From Synechococcus sp. ATX 2A4 (GTDB taxonomy: Bacteria; Cyanobacteriota; Cyanobacteriia; PCC-6307; Cyanobiaceae): a stretch of DNA of 64,000 nt. The DNA lies in NCBI RefSeq assembly GCF_024346375.1, contig NZ_JAGQCV010000006.1:1-64000 (forward strand), in the 5' to 3' direction. The position numbers and the translations under genes are program-made. This document shows positions 7,397-16,784 of this stretch, one piece after another; position 1 is the stretch's first letter; every line of letters begins with the position of its first letter. The notes beneath the pieces are model-generated. The model was not told where the DNA came from. It made no database searches and was given only the letters and a program-made list of their open reading frames with translations.

Positions 7397-9031
7397 TCAG
7401 GCGCGCTGACGGGCGTGAAGGAAGCCGGGCAGCTGGGGCCCGCGAAGCCGGATCACCTCGCCTGCTTCGTCGTGGAGGGCTTCCAGCGGCAACCCAGGCG
7501 CCCGCCCGCCGGCAGCGGCGGCAGGCTCCTCCAGCCCCGGCTTCGGCTGGATCAGATAGGGCTCCGCCACCGACCAGGTGCGCGCATAGCTGACCAGCAA
7601 CGGGTCGGCGGGCGCGTACACATAGGAGGGGTGCCTGGGGATGGTTTCCTGCTCCGCCCGCTGGCCATCGATGCGGACCGCCCGGGTGATCGCCTGCACG
7701 AAACGGCTGCGGGTGACCACGGTGGTCAGGTAAGCCACGACCCGCAGGCGCGGGGCGTCGAAGCCCTCGGCGCACATGTCGATGCTCACCAGCCAATCGG
7801 CGCCACCAGCTCGAAAGGTCGCCAGCCGTTGCGCCGCCTCCGGATCCTGCGAATGCACCAGCAGCACCTGGTCGCCCTGTTCCTCCAGCAGGCCGGTGAG
7901 GCCGCGGGCATGGGCGATGTCGCGGGCAATCACGAGGCCGCCAGCCTCCGGATGGTCGGCGGCGCGCAGGGCTTCGAGCTTCAGCCGCGCCTGGAGCAGC
8001 ACCCGCAGGGCAATGCTGCTGGGATCCCCCAGGCGGATCGCCCGGCGCAGGTTGCGGGCACGCCAGCTCTCCCGGTGCTCGGCCGAAAGGGGCGAACGCT
8101 CCAGTTCCACTGCCGCAAGCGACCCATCGGTGCTGGCGAGGCCGTGGTCGATCCAGCCGTTCTGGAAACGAAATTCCAGGGGCCTGACATCCCCCTGATC
8201 GATCAACTGGCGCGGTTCCACGCTCAGGTCGGGGGCAATTTCCTCGACGATCACCCCCTCCTGGCGCCGGGAGATGCGGCGGGAGGCACTGAACCCGAGG
8301 TTATCGGCGCGAAACGGGGTGCCGCTCAGCCCGAGACGCAACACGCAGCCCCGGCTGAGGCAGCCGAAGGCATGGCTCCAGGCGGTGGCTTCCGGATCGT
8401 CGGGATCCAGCCCGAGGTGATGCACCTCATCGGCGATCGCCAGCACCTTGCACGCCTGGAGGCCCGCCAGCTCCCGCTCCAGCCGCCGCCGGTGCCGCGC
8501 CGCACTCTGGTAGCTGATCAGCAGCCCCTGGCCGGGGACCATCCGGCTCCAGCCGCCACCGCCGCTGCCTTCGCCACTGCCTTCGTTAGCGCCGGGGTCA
8601 CCGCCGGCGCCCTCGCCTGCAGCACTCGCTTCGAGATCGAGATCCCGCAGCTCCAGGCCCAGGCGTGCGGCGGCGGAGCGCCATTGGCTGGCGATCGACT
8701 GGCGGTGGCAGAACACCAGGAAATGGCTCAGCCGCCCTTCCGCCACCAGGCGCTGGAAGCCCAGCAGGGCCCCCAGTGTTTTGCCGGCCCCGGGCCCGGC
8801 ATGCACAAGCACGTCTTCGCCCTGCGCCCCGGCGCGTTCCAGCCGCCGCCGCATCAGGTTGATCAGCTGGCGTTGCCACTGGCGCGGCTTGAGCCCACCG
8901 TCGGCATCCAGGCCGGACGCCGTTCCGGGTGCCGCTCCGGGTGCCGCTGTGGCGGTACCTGGGGCTCGCCTGCCAAGATCAAAGGAGGGTGCGGCCACGG
9001 TGCCCTGCAGTGGCGCCATTGTGCCGCCCAT
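7397..9031 (-). CDS. DEAD/DEAH-box SF2 helicase
   Basis: A 544-residue superfamily 2 ATPase. Walker A is HAGPGAGKTLGALLG; motif II is IADEVHHLG (DEVH); motif III is LGLSGTPFR; the second RecA domain has VLLVHSQDPEAAQRLA, VSIDMCAEGFDAPRLRVVAYL, and motif VI VQAITRAVRIDGQ. The set is closest to the ResIII/UvrB-like group (type III restriction-like helicases). A Gly/Ser/Glu-rich insert lies between motifs Ia and II (GSGEGSGGGG). No nuclease or methylase is adjacent, so a restriction role is not supported. The start is uncertain: ATG 9031, ATG 9019 and GTG 9091 are all possible, and the 70 residues upstream of 9031 look non-conserved. Confidence 0.85.
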   Translation of the reverse strand: MGGTMAPLQGTVAAPSFDLGRRAPGTATAAPGAAPGTASGLDADGGLKPRQWQRQLINLMRRRLERAGAQGEDVLVHAGPGAGKTLGALLGFQRLVAEGRLSHFLVFCHRQSIASQWRSAAARLGLELRDLDLEASAAGEGAGGDPGANEGSGEGSGGGGWSRMVPGQGLLISYQSAARHRRRLERELAGLQACKVLAIADEVHHLGLDPDDPEATAWSHAFGCLSRGCVLRLGLSGTPFRADNLGFSASRRISRRQEGVIVEEIAPDLSVEPRQLIDQGDVRPLEFRFQNGWIDHGLASTDGSLAAVELERSPLSAEHRESWRARNLRRAIRLGDPSSIALRVLLQARLKLEALRAADHPEAGGLVIARDIAHARGLTGLLEEQGDQVLLVHSQDPEAAQRLATFRAGGADWLVSIDMCAEGFDAPRLRVVAYLTTVVTRSRFVQAITRAVRIDGQRAEQETIPRHPSYVYAPADPLLVSYARTWSVAEPYLIQPKPGLEEPAAAAGGRAPGLPLEALHDEAGEVIRLRGPQLPGFLHARQRA

Positions 9032-9158
9032 CACAGCGGCTGCCGGAGCGGAAAAATGGGGATTTGTTTCCAGGGTTTTTTGCTCTTTCACCCTTACGTT
9101 CAGACCATCCCCCCCAGGACCTGCAGCCCCTGCTGTTCTCCGCGCCGATGAGGCCCCG

Positions 9159-9335
9159 ATGAGAGAGTTCCCCGAGTCCGGCCCGCCGGAACCCCTCCTC
9201 CGGGCGCATCTGGAGGGCTGTTTCCAGCAGGAGTGCGACATCGACCCCGTGATCCTGCGGGTTCGGCTGCTGCGTCATCTCGGCTCGGTGCTGCAGGCCC
9301 GCTGCCTGGAACAGGAATTGCTGCCGTTGTTCTGA
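9159..9335 (+). CDS. Conserved hypothetical small protein, 58 aa
   Basis: Starts MREFPESGPPEPLLRAHLE and ends ARCLEQELLPLF. The single-letter pattern suggests a compact helical protein with two Cys. I do not recognise a family. Its stop codon overlaps the start of the following SDR gene as TGATG, so it is very likely translated and co-transcribed with it. It diverges from the helicase across a 127-base region. Confidence 0.65.
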   Translation: MREFPESGPPEPLLRAHLEGCFQQECDIDPVILRVRLLRHLGSVLQARCLEQELLPLF

Positions 9336-10042
9336 TGTCTTCCCCTTCCACTCCCGCCCTTCTTGCCGTTACCGGCGCCTCCGGCAAGACCGGCTGGCGT
9401 GTGGTGCAGGAAGCGCGCCAGCGCGGCTATCAGGTGCGGGCGATCCTGCGGCCGGGTTCGAGCGTGCCTGAAGGCCTCGAAGGGGCGGAGCTGATCCGGC
9501 TGGACCTATCCGACCAGAACGCCCTGCAACAGGCGCTCTCCGGCGTGGAGGCGCTGGTGATCGCCACCGGCGCGCGCCCGTCGATCGATCTCACCGGCCC
9601 GTTGCAGGTGGATGCGTTGGCGATCCGCAGCCAGATCGCCGCCTGCCGCGCCGCCGGGGTGCAGCGCGTGGTTCTGGTGAGCTCGCTTTGCAGCGGCCGG
9701 CTGTTTCACCCGCTCAACCTGTTCGGATTGATCCTGCTGTGGAAGCGGGTCGGGGAGCGCTGGCTGGAAAGCAGCGGCCTGGATTGGACCGTGGTCCGTC
9801 CCGGTGGCCTGCGGGAAAGCGAGGAAGGCCTCGACAACGAGGGCTTGCGCTTCAGCGGGCCGGATCAGCAGGAAAGCAACAGCATCCCCCGTCGCCTGGT
9901 GGCGCGCGTCTGCCTCGATGCCCTCGCAGCGCCCGCCTCGATCGGTCGCATCATTGAAATCACCAGCAGCCAGGAGCTGCCGCCCAGCTCCCTGGCCCAG
10001 TGGCTGGAGGCACCAGCCGGCGCCAGCCCCGCCCGCGCCTGA
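9335..10042 (+). CDS. NAD(P)-binding SDR-type oxidoreductase (NmrA-like)
   Basis: A 235-residue atypical SDR. The nucleotide-binding motif is LLAVTGASGKTGWRVVQEA, followed by VRAILRPGS, LDLSDQNALQQAL, and VLVSSLCSG. The active-site YxxxK is not in its usual place, as is common in NmrA-like proteins of plants and cyanobacteria. The C-terminus includes DWTVVRPGGLRESE and LVARVCLDAL. The substrate is unknown. The start ATG 9335 overlaps the stop of the 58-aa gene by one base; 35 residues upstream in the same frame are shadow sequence from that gene. Confidence 0.88.
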   Translation: MSSPSTPALLAVTGASGKTGWRVVQEARQRGYQVRAILRPGSSVPEGLEGAELIRLDLSDQNALQQALSGVEALVIATGARPSIDLTGPLQVDALAIRSQIAACRAAGVQRVVLVSSLCSGRLFHPLNLFGLILLWKRVGERWLESSGLDWTVVRPGGLRESEEGLDNEGLRFSGPDQQESNSIPRRLVARVCLDALAAPASIGRIIEITSSQELPPSSLAQWLEAPAGASPARA

Positions 10043-10050
10043 ACGCTCCG

Positions 10051-11106
10051 GTGGCACTGTCTGGGGAAGCTCTGCTGGATCAGCTGGGGGTGCCGCCCTT
10101 CCGGCCCCGGGCGCCCTGGTGGGGCGCCGATCTCCAGACCCTGCGCGACACGCTGCGCCCGGAGCGCTTGCCGGCGGAGTCGGCGCAGGCGGTGCCGCTG
10201 GCGCTGCCCGGCGGCGAAGCCCTGCTGGGTTGTCTCGATGCCCCCGCTTCTGGCCCCGACGGCGCCGCCGCTGCTGCTCCCCCCCGCGCCCTTGTGGTGC
10301 TGCTGCATGGCCTGGGCGGCTCCAGCCGCAGCATCGGCCTGCTGCGGCTGGCCCACGGCCTGCGACAGGCGGGGTTTGCCGTGCTGCGGCTCAACCTGCG
10401 CGGGGCAGGGGCGGGCCGAAACCTGGCGCGGGGCACCTATGCCGCCCACTGCAACCGGGATCTGATCCCGGCGTTGCTTCAGGCCCGCCGCCTCGCCGCC
10501 GGCCGTCCGCTGCTGGGGGTGGGGCTGTCGCTGGGCGGCACGGTGCTGCTCAATGGCCTGCTGGACGCCGCCTCTCCTGGGTTGCTGGACGGCCTGGTGG
10601 TGGTGAGCTCTCCGATCGATCTGGCCAGCAGTTCGGCGGCCATCGGCCAGCCCCGCAACCGCCTGTATGAGCGCTGGCTGCTGCAGCGCCTGCGCCAGCA
10701 GACCCTGGCCGATCCCGCCGGTCTGCAAGAGGGCCAGCGCAGCCAGCTGCAGGCGGTGGCATCGATCCGCGCCTTTGACGCCCTGATCACCGCACCGCGC
10801 TGGGGGTTCGACTCGGTGGAGGCCTATTACGCGGGCGCCAGTCCGCTGGCTCTGCTGCAGGGCCGCCTGGCGGAGGAGCAGGCGGCGCGGCGACTGCCTC
10901 CCCTGCTGCTCGTGCACGCCCTCGACGACCCCTGGGTGCCCGCGGCCCCGGCGGTAGCCCTGAGTGGGCGGCTCACGCCAGCCTCACCGCTGCAGACCGT
11001 GCTCAGCCGCACAGGGGGCCACAACGGCTTCCACGGCCCGGGAGGCAGCTGGTCGGATCTGCTGGTGACGCGCTGGTTGCTGGATCAGGTGCGGGGGAGG
11101 CGATGA
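10051..11106 (+). CDS. YheT-like alpha/beta hydrolase
   Basis: A 351-residue hydrolase of the YheT/ABHD1-3 group. Early FRPRAPWWGADLQTLRDTLRP is typical of this family's N-terminus; LVVLLHGLGGSSRS holds the oxyanion motif; GVGLSLGGTVLLNGL is the nucleophile elbow; LLVHALDDPWVPA carries the catalytic Asp and RTGGHNGFHGPGG the catalytic His. Members act on lipids or small esters, but the substrate here is unknown. The likely start is GTG 10051, eight bases after the SDR stop. The gene converges with the long minus-strand gene 12 bases downstream. Confidence 0.86.
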   Translation: MALSGEALLDQLGVPPFRPRAPWWGADLQTLRDTLRPERLPAESAQAVPLALPGGEALLGCLDAPASGPDGAAAAAPPRALVVLLHGLGGSSRSIGLLRLAHGLRQAGFAVLRLNLRGAGAGRNLARGTYAAHCNRDLIPALLQARRLAAGRPLLGVGLSLGGTVLLNGLLDAASPGLLDGLVVVSSPIDLASSSAAIGQPRNRLYERWLLQRLRQQTLADPAGLQEGQRSQLQAVASIRAFDALITAPRWGFDSVEAYYAGASPLALLQGRLAEEQAARRLPPLLLVHALDDPWVPAAPAVALSGRLTPASPLQTVLSRTGGHNGFHGPGGSWSDLLVTRWLLDQVRGRR

Positions 11107-11118
11107 CTGCCCTTGCGC

Positions 11119-14100
11119 TCAGCCGGCCAGGCCGCGGATCGACATCACAACATCGTTGTAGTCGAGATCGCCGCCTCCCCACTGATCTTCAAACCCGTAG
11201 ATGCCGGGAGCCAGGGGCAGCATGTGGACGATGCCATCCGGATTGGCCGCCCCGACGCTGAACCATGCCGCCAGCGGAGACGGCCCGGCGGGGAGCGGTG
11301 CGGCTGTGGTCGTTGCTTGTGCCGCCAGAAAGGCTTCCACGCTGCCGCCGCTCACCAATGCGAATGCATAGAAGCCATTCGCCAATGTCAGATCCGCATG
11401 CTGTGCACTTGATGGTTCTAGAGCGGAGATGGTGATAGCGCGATCAAGGGAAGCGGCGGCGTAGCCACCATCTCCTGGAGAGATCCAGCCCGTTTCGGTG
11501 AACAATGCGCCGGTGATCGAGTCCACCCCGTAGACCAGCAGGGTGTTGGCGTTGGCCGCCACGCTGGCCGACCACACCGACAGTGAAGCGCCAGCCGGTC
11601 CGCTGTCTCTCAGCCGGAAGACACCCGTGCTGAGTGACAGCTCGGACGCATGGCCGTAATCCGCGTGGATGGCTCCGCCCCCATCTCTCAGTCGGATCTC
11701 AGGGCCTGTCGATAGGGCGATGGCGGCAGGATCTTCGCGACCTTGGCCGTAGATGCCGAAGCTGCTGGCTGCCATTGGCACCAGTGCCGCATTTCCAGCC
11801 CCGATACTGGCTGTTTCCGTGGGCTGTAAGAGGCGATGAAAGGCTGCCAGGGAGGTGGTCTCCGCCAACTGGATGCCGAGGGTGGGGGTGAGGCTGGAAG
11901 GATCGGCTGCCGCGGGATTCACGATCCAGGGTGTCAGCGGCGGGGGCGCAGCCGGTTGGCTCAAAGACTGGACGGCTCCAGTTGCCAGCCCGGCCGGCGC
12001 TGCCTCATTGGTGAGAGGGGCGAAGCCACCGAGTGTGGAGAAGGACGCTGAAGTATCGGGGAGCGACGTGTAGTTGTAGATGGTGACGCTGTTGGCTGTG
12101 CTCGGCCCGATGGACCGGCTGGGCAGCAGCAGGCCGATCTTGGCAGGGTCGAAGCGAATGCCGACAGGACTCCAGGCCGGCAATTGGCTTGTGGATGTGT
12201 TCGAAGGCGGCGCGAACGGTGGCTCAAAGGCCGTATCTTTGGCGCTCCCTGTTTCTGCAGGGATTGGTGGGGCGGCATCAACATTAGTGGGTGGAACTGC
12301 GGTGGCGCCTACGGGTGCACCAATGGAGATCTTCAGAAACCCAGCTGAATCCTGATTCCCCGCACCAACGCCAAAAGGAGGATTGCCACTGCTCCCTGGA
12401 TTGTTTCCCAAGGGGTTGTAGTAGATCAGATTGTTTAAAAAGCGGTCGGAATAGGCGTATCCGTAGACATCTGGAACGAGCGCTTGGCTCAGATCTGGCT
12501 TGGCTCCAGGGGTGCCTACGTAGGGGCTGCCATTGAGGGCATAAGCCCATGTATTCCAGAAGAGATTCCTTTTTGCTTGTTCAGGCTGGGCCCATTTCCC
12601 CCAATACCCATCGCGAGCGGCGCCTTGAGAGCGGATGGTGCCCGGCACCGTTGGCCCATTCCCCCACCAGTCCAAGCCACCAGCCTGTTTCCCATTGTTC
12701 TGGAAGGTGGAACCGTTAGAAGGCAACGATCCAATGGCTTTTCCTTCGAATTTCACGGTTGAACCGATCAGGCCGAAGTTCAGTCCGCTCAACACATCGC
12801 CCACAGCAAAGGCGATGGTTGGGTTCACTCCGCCGCCACCCCCAGTGCTGATCTGCTGCCATTTCTGCCTGGCAAGATAGGAAGCAAACTTTGCTGGGTC
12901 TTTGTCATGCTCTGTCTTGAGATCAATGCCTTCGTACCAAACCCAGCCAGCGTTGCCGCCATAGATGCCTGCTGGCGATTCAAGATAGGTGAAGCCTGAG
13001 TAGTTCTTTTCGTTGTAGAAGGCAGGTGAGCGGCCCCTTTGATGAGGAAGATAGAGGCTCCCCTTGGTGCCTTGTATGGCGCCCTGGAGAACGATAAATC
13101 CTGAGTCGTTAAATGTATTGCCATCATGGAAGTCAAGGAAGAATGCATTCAAGTCGTAATTGCCGGATGCAAATCCTTTGATGCTTGTCGTTGGATTGGT
13201 TTGGGAGAGAGTTTTGAGGTACGTGCTCCAATCGTGGTAAGTGCCAGCCGGTGCCTGCCCAGGAGATAAATATCGATTGTTCTTGAAGCTATTGTTCTTC
13301 TGTAGCCCTGCCTCAGAGAGAGCCTTGGCGATAGCGGCTGTCTTGTCGGGTTTCCCGGCTGTGTTGACGCCGCCATTGACACTTTCAGCGTGGCCGTCTA
13401 GACCCAGCACAGGTTCGGCTCCTGCGATATTGAGGGTATCAAGATTGATAGGACTTAAGAAGAAGTCGATATATGTTAGGTCGCCATCAATGGAGCTTAG
13501 TTTGGCATTGAAGCCAGGTTGGAGGCCGATGAATGGTTCAATAAGTTCCTGCCAGAGCACGTTTTTGTTGGCATCAGCCGGATTGCTGGCGGATGGCGCA
13601 TAAGTGATGGGATTAAAGCCGTTCTCGCCATTATTGGTATAATCAATCGGCTTTCCGATGCTGACGTAAACCCTGCCTCCTGTGAAGGCATTCAGCAGGA
13701 TGTTTGGAGTGTCTTTTCCCAGCCGATCCACTGCGGCCCTCGTGGGCCCCCAGAAGAACTCCTGGCCAGATAATGGATGTTTGTATTGCCCACCCTCTGG
13801 AACCAGGGATTGAAGGTCAGAAAGTCTGTAATTTGTAGCGAAGTCAAGGTCTACGCTGCCCTTTGCTCCTGTCTGGCCAAGGGGTTGCCCAGGCACTGTG
13901 GGCAACTGACCCCAAAGAGTGACACCATCACCTCCTGAAAAGGAAATGTAGACATCATCATTCGGATCGTAGTCCGGCTCGCCACTGCCATGGGTTTTCT
14001 TGAGGTAATCCTTGAGATCTTCGGAGAGGTCAAAGACCACAGCAACAGGCAGGCTGGCTGGGTTCTGAGCCTCCACATCCTCACTTGTTTTTCCGGACAC

Positions 14101-14562
14101 GCCCTGGCCCGTGTAGGAGTTGATGGCTGGATTCTTGCGGCCTTTGACATCAACGAGAATGTGCGGAGAAATGGTGACCGCAAGGTTCTGACTGATGCCG
14201 CTCTTGTTGGCTCCGTTCCAGAAATCTTCTTTCAGTGCTGTTGTGAACGCGGAATCTTCGTTGAAGCTCAGTAAAACCTGAGAGGTTTGCACCGCTTTGC
14301 CATGGGCTGACTTTCGCAGAACTCGCACTGCGTCAGGACGATAAATAGCCCCATTCTCCTTGTTGGTGTCCGTTGCAGTGAGATGCAATTGGAAGGAGGC
14401 TGGATCCAGGTCGCCCGTTTTGGAACTGTCAAGAAAATTGCTGAAGGTCAGTAGAACATCCCTGCCGCCTCTCCCAGGGGCGGTTGGATCTGCCTCTATA
14501 AAGGTATAAGTATTGAAGGCGATGTTGACGAGTTGCAGACTCGCTGGGCTGGATTTTTGCAT
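11119..14562 (-). CDS. GH64-like beta-1,3-glucanase with C-terminal DUF4114
   Basis: A 1147-residue protein. Seen: N-terminal LVNIAFNTYTFIEADP with no signal peptide; a central block GGRVYVSIGKPIDY, then WQELIEPFI, then LTYIDFFLSPINLDTL; later DVYGYAYSDRFLNNLIYY. The order and spacing of these resemble the GH64/thaumatin-like beta-1,3-glucanase domain, where a Glu in a WE(F)T-like block and an Asp in QVDxF are catalytic; here E and D sit in the equivalent blocks (inference, distant). The last ~110 residues end in GIYGFEDQWGGGDLDYNDVV, a clear DUF4114 signature, common in Ca2+-binding secreted proteins. Absence of a signal with this C-terminus suggests type I-like secretion. Base composition is visibly lower in GC than neighbours from about 12.2 kb to 14.7 kb, a sign of acquisition. 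Confidence 0.7.
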   Translation of the reverse strand: MQKSSPASLQLVNIAFNTYTFIEADPTAPGRGGRDVLLTFSNFLDSSKTGDLDPASFQLHLTATDTNKENGAIYRPDAVRVLRKSAHGKAVQTSQVLLSFNEDSAFTTALKEDFWNGANKSGISQNLAVTISPHILVDVKGRKNPAINSYTGQGVSGKTSEDVEAQNPASLPVAVVFDLSEDLKDYLKKTHGSGEPDYDPNDDVYISFSGGDGVTLWGQLPTVPGQPLGQTGAKGSVDLDFATNYRLSDLQSLVPEGGQYKHPLSGQEFFWGPTRAAVDRLGKDTPNILLNAFTGGRVYVSIGKPIDYTNNGENGFNPITYAPSASNPADANKNVLWQELIEPFIGLQPGFNAKLSSIDGDLTYIDFFLSPINLDTLNIAGAEPVLGLDGHAESVNGGVNTAGKPDKTAAIAKALSEAGLQKNNSFKNNRYLSPGQAPAGTYHDWSTYLKTLSQTNPTTSIKGFASGNYDLNAFFLDFHDGNTFNDSGFIVLQGAIQGTKGSLYLPHQRGRSPAFYNEKNYSGFTYLESPAGIYGGNAGWVWYEGIDLKTEHDKDPAKFASYLARQKWQQISTGGGGGVNPTIAFAVGDVLSGLNFGLIGSTVKFEGKAIGSLPSNGSTFQNNGKQAGGLDWWGNGPTVPGTIRSQGAARDGYWGKWAQPEQAKRNLFWNTWAYALNGSPYVGTPGAKPDLSQALVPDVYGYAYSDRFLNNLIYYNPLGNNPGSSGNPPFGVGAGNQDSAGFLKISIGAPVGATAVPPTNVDAAPPIPAETGSAKDTAFEPPFAPPSNTSTSQLPAWSPVGIRFDPAKIGLLLPSRSIGPSTANSVTIYNYTSLPDTSASFSTLGGFAPLTNEAAPAGLATGAVQSLSQPAAPPPLTPWIVNPAAADPSSLTPTLGIQLAETTSLAAFHRLLQPTETASIGAGNAALVPMAASSFGIYGQGREDPAAIALSTGPEIRLRDGGGAIHADYGHASELSLSTGVFRLRDSGPAGASLSVWSASVAANANTLLVYGVDSITGALFTETGWISPGDGGYAAASLDRAITISALEPSSAQHADLTLANGFYAFALVSGGSVEAFLAAQATTTAAPLPAGPSPLAAWFSVGAANPDGIVHMLPLAPGIYGFEDQWGGGDLDYNDVVMSIRGLAG

Positions 14563-14742
14563 GAGTACGGCTGACCGTCCTGGGGATGGGATGGTGGCGG
14601 GCCTTCCCCTAGGCTGTTATTGGTATTAGAACATGATGACCATATGCTGAAAGGCGTCTTAACAAAGCATGATTAGGTTTCGGGCGGAGGCGGACCGCTG
14701 TTGTGGGTTGCCTGCTGTGTCTGAGCACCCACAATTCGCCGC

Positions 14743-15129
14743 TCAAGTTGCTGTCGCGCCTCCTCCGCTGACGTGCTGCCACGGCGTGTGGCGGATCACC
14801 CAGTCGTCGATGGGGCGGCCGGCGATCAGGTGTTCATCCACGATCCGCTCGATCCGCTCCGGCGTGACGCCGCCATACCAGAGGCCTTCCGGCCAGATCA
14901 GCAGGATCGGGCCGCCTGCGCACACCCGCAGGCAGTCGGCCTTGGATCGCAGCACAATCCCCTGAGGACGCCCAGGATCCTCCAGGCCGCGCTCCCGCAG
15001 CAGGCGCTTGAGCAGGGCCCAGCTGGCGGCGCCCATCGCCGGATCGCCGCACAGGGCCTTGGTGGGGGTGGCGCAGAGCAGCAGGTGTCGCTCGACGCCG
15101 ATCGTTGGCGACGGCAAGCCGGTGCTCAT
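14743..15129 (-). CDS. Thioredoxin-fold (2Fe-2S) ferredoxin
   Basis: A 128-residue protein with the cysteine layout of thioredoxin-like 2Fe-2S ferredoxins: [15 protein letters not shown] and later [20 protein letters not shown]. Four Cys in the C-x(~11)-C ... C-x3-C pattern would bind one cluster. Such proteins donate electrons or relate to the NuoE/HoxE fold. It overlaps the stop-start junction with dxr by four bases (ATGA), so a single transcript dxr then ferredoxin is likely; the MEP pathway needs ferredoxin for its later IspG and IspH steps, which makes the pairing suggestive (inference). Confidence 0.88.
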   Translation of the reverse strand: MSTGLPSPTIGVERHLLLCATPTKALCGDPAMGAASWALLKRLLRERGLEDPGRPQGIVLRSKADCLRVCAGGPILLIWPEGLWYGGVTPERIERIVDEHLIAGRPIDDWVIRHTPWQHVSGGGATAT

Positions 15130-16367
15130 GCGGTCAGCAGGGTGCGGCTGGCGGCTGTGGCGGCCTCCCGCACCGCCTGGCGCGCCCAGGCATCGACGGC
15201 GAGCACGTCGGCGAGCGAGGGGGCGGCGCTGAGGTCGGCCCGGTGGCGGTCACAGACCCGTTCGATCAGTTTCGGAATGTCGAGGAAGTGCACCTGCTCC
15301 TCCAGGAACAGGGCCACCGCCTGCTCATTGGCGGCATTCATCACCGCCGGCATCGTGCCGCCGGCGCGGCCGGCCGCGTAAGCCAGGGCCATGCACGGAT
15401 ATTTATCGCCGTCAGGGGCGCGGAAGCTGAGCGTGCCCACCTCGGTGAGATCGAGGCGGCGCCACGGCGTTTCCAGCCGCTCCGGCCAGCTGAGGCAGTA
15501 GAGAATCGGCAGCTTCATGTCGGGCCAGCCCAGCTGCGCCAGCACCGACGAATCCACCAGTTCCACCATGGAGTGGATGATGCTCTGGGGATGGATCACG
15601 ATCTCGATGTGGTCGAAATCGAGGCCGAAAAGGTAGTGGGCTTCGATCACCTCCAGCCCCTTGTTCATCAAGGTGGCGGAATCCACCGTGATCTTCCGCC
15701 CCATGCTCCAGTTGGGGTGGCTGGTGGCATCGGCCACCGTGGCCTTGGCCAGATCGGCGGCCGGCCAGTCGCGGAAGGCACCGCCGGAGGCGGTGAGCTG
15801 GAGGCGGCGCAGCCCCGGGGTGGGAACGCCGGTGGAGAGGCGCGCGGTGTCGGCCCAGGGGGTGCCCTGCAGGCACTGGAAGATGGCGGAATGCTCCGAA
15901 TCGGCCGGCAGCAGGCGGCTGCCGCTGCGCTTGAGCGCCGGGAGCACCACCGGCCCGGCGGCGATCAGGGTTTCCTTGTTGGCCAGGGCCAGATCCTTGC
16001 CCGCCTCCACCGCCGCCAGGGTGGGCAGCAGCCCGGCGCAGCCGACGATGCCGGTCACCACCAGGTCGGCGCTGGCCCAGGCGGCAACGGCGCAGAGCCC
16101 TTCGTTGCCGCCCAGCAGCTCTGGGCGCCGCTGCGGTTGCTGCTCCTTTGGCAGGGCCTTGAGCCGTGCCGTGAGTTCAGCCAGCAGCTCCGCCTCGGCC
16201 AAGGCCACCACCTCGGGGCTGTGGCGCACGATCTGCTCCACCAGCAGGGAGAGGTTGCGGCCGGCGGTGAGCCCCACCACCTTGAAGCGATCGGGGAACT
16301 CCTCGGCCAGCTCCAGGGTCTGGGTGCCGATCGAGCCGGTGGAGCCCAGCACGCTGATCGCTTTCAT
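15126..16367 (-). CDS. dxr: 1-deoxy-D-xylulose 5-phosphate reductoisomerase
   Basis: DXR makes 2-C-methyl-D-erythritol 4-phosphate, the committed step of isoprenoid synthesis by the MEP route, using NADPH. The 413-residue protein has the N-terminal Rossmann motif [16 protein letters not shown], the substrate- and metal-binding block [13 protein letters not shown], then [12 protein letters not shown], and [21 protein letters not shown], all diagnostic. Length is standard. It is followed by and overlaps a ferredoxin gene. The start ATG 16367 has no competing upstream start. Confidence 0.97.
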   Translation of the reverse strand: MKAISVLGSTGSIGTQTLELAEEFPDRFKVVGLTAGRNLSLLVEQIVRHSPEVVALAEAELLAELTARLKALPKEQQPQRRPELLGGNEGLCAVAAWASADLVVTGIVGCAGLLPTLAAVEAGKDLALANKETLIAAGPVVLPALKRSGSRLLPADSEHSAIFQCLQGTPWADTARLSTGVPTPGLRRLQLTASGGAFRDWPAADLAKATVADATSHPNWSMGRKITVDSATLMNKGLEVIEAHYLFGLDFDHIEIVIHPQSIIHSMVELVDSSVLAQLGWPDMKLPILYCLSWPERLETPWRRLDLTEVGTLSFRAPDGDKYPCMALAYAAGRAGGTMPAVMNAANEQAVALFLEEQVHFLDIPKLIERVCDRHRADLSAAPSLADVLAVDAWARQAVREAATAASRTLLTA

Positions 16368-16472
16368 CAGAACGGCCCGGAGCTGCAGGGCGCCAGTCTC
16401 CCATTGCCAGCTGCTTGATGGCCGGTCGGGTTTGGCCGCGCGTCACACTGAACCCACTTGCGGCGGTCTCCC

Positions 16473-16691
16473 GTGCTCTGGCTCAAGCGCTGGAACTTCA
16501 TCGAGCGGGCCCGCCTGGAGCGGGAGCTGTGGGATGCCTTTGAGCGCCAGGAAGACATTGAGGCGCTGGTGGCGGGCTGCCCGGAAGACGATCCCTTCCG
16601 CCAGGAGGTGTGGCAGACCACCCTGGGGCGGATCCGCAAGATCGAGAAGCTGATGGTGGGCAAAGGGCCCCAGCCGCCAGCCGATTCCTGA
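16473..16691 (+). CDS. Conserved hypothetical small protein, 72 aa
   Basis: A charged helical protein: LKRWNFIERARLERELWDA, FERQEDIEALVAG, and GRIRKIEKLMVGKG. I do not know its function. The start could be GTG 16473 or TTG 16458, which adds five residues. It is divergent from dxr with a short gap of about 105 bases that must hold both promoters, and it converges with cysS. Confidence 0.6.
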   Translation: MLWLKRWNFIERARLERELWDAFERQEDIEALVAGCPEDDPFRQEVWQTTLGRIRKIEKLMVGKGPQPPADS

Positions 16692-16784
16692 ACCGGGCCC
16701 GCAGGCCATTGAGCCGGGCCAGCCGACCCCCAGCGGGCCGGGTTCAAGCCTGCCGATTCCGCCGCCGCAGGCGTTCGGGGCCGC

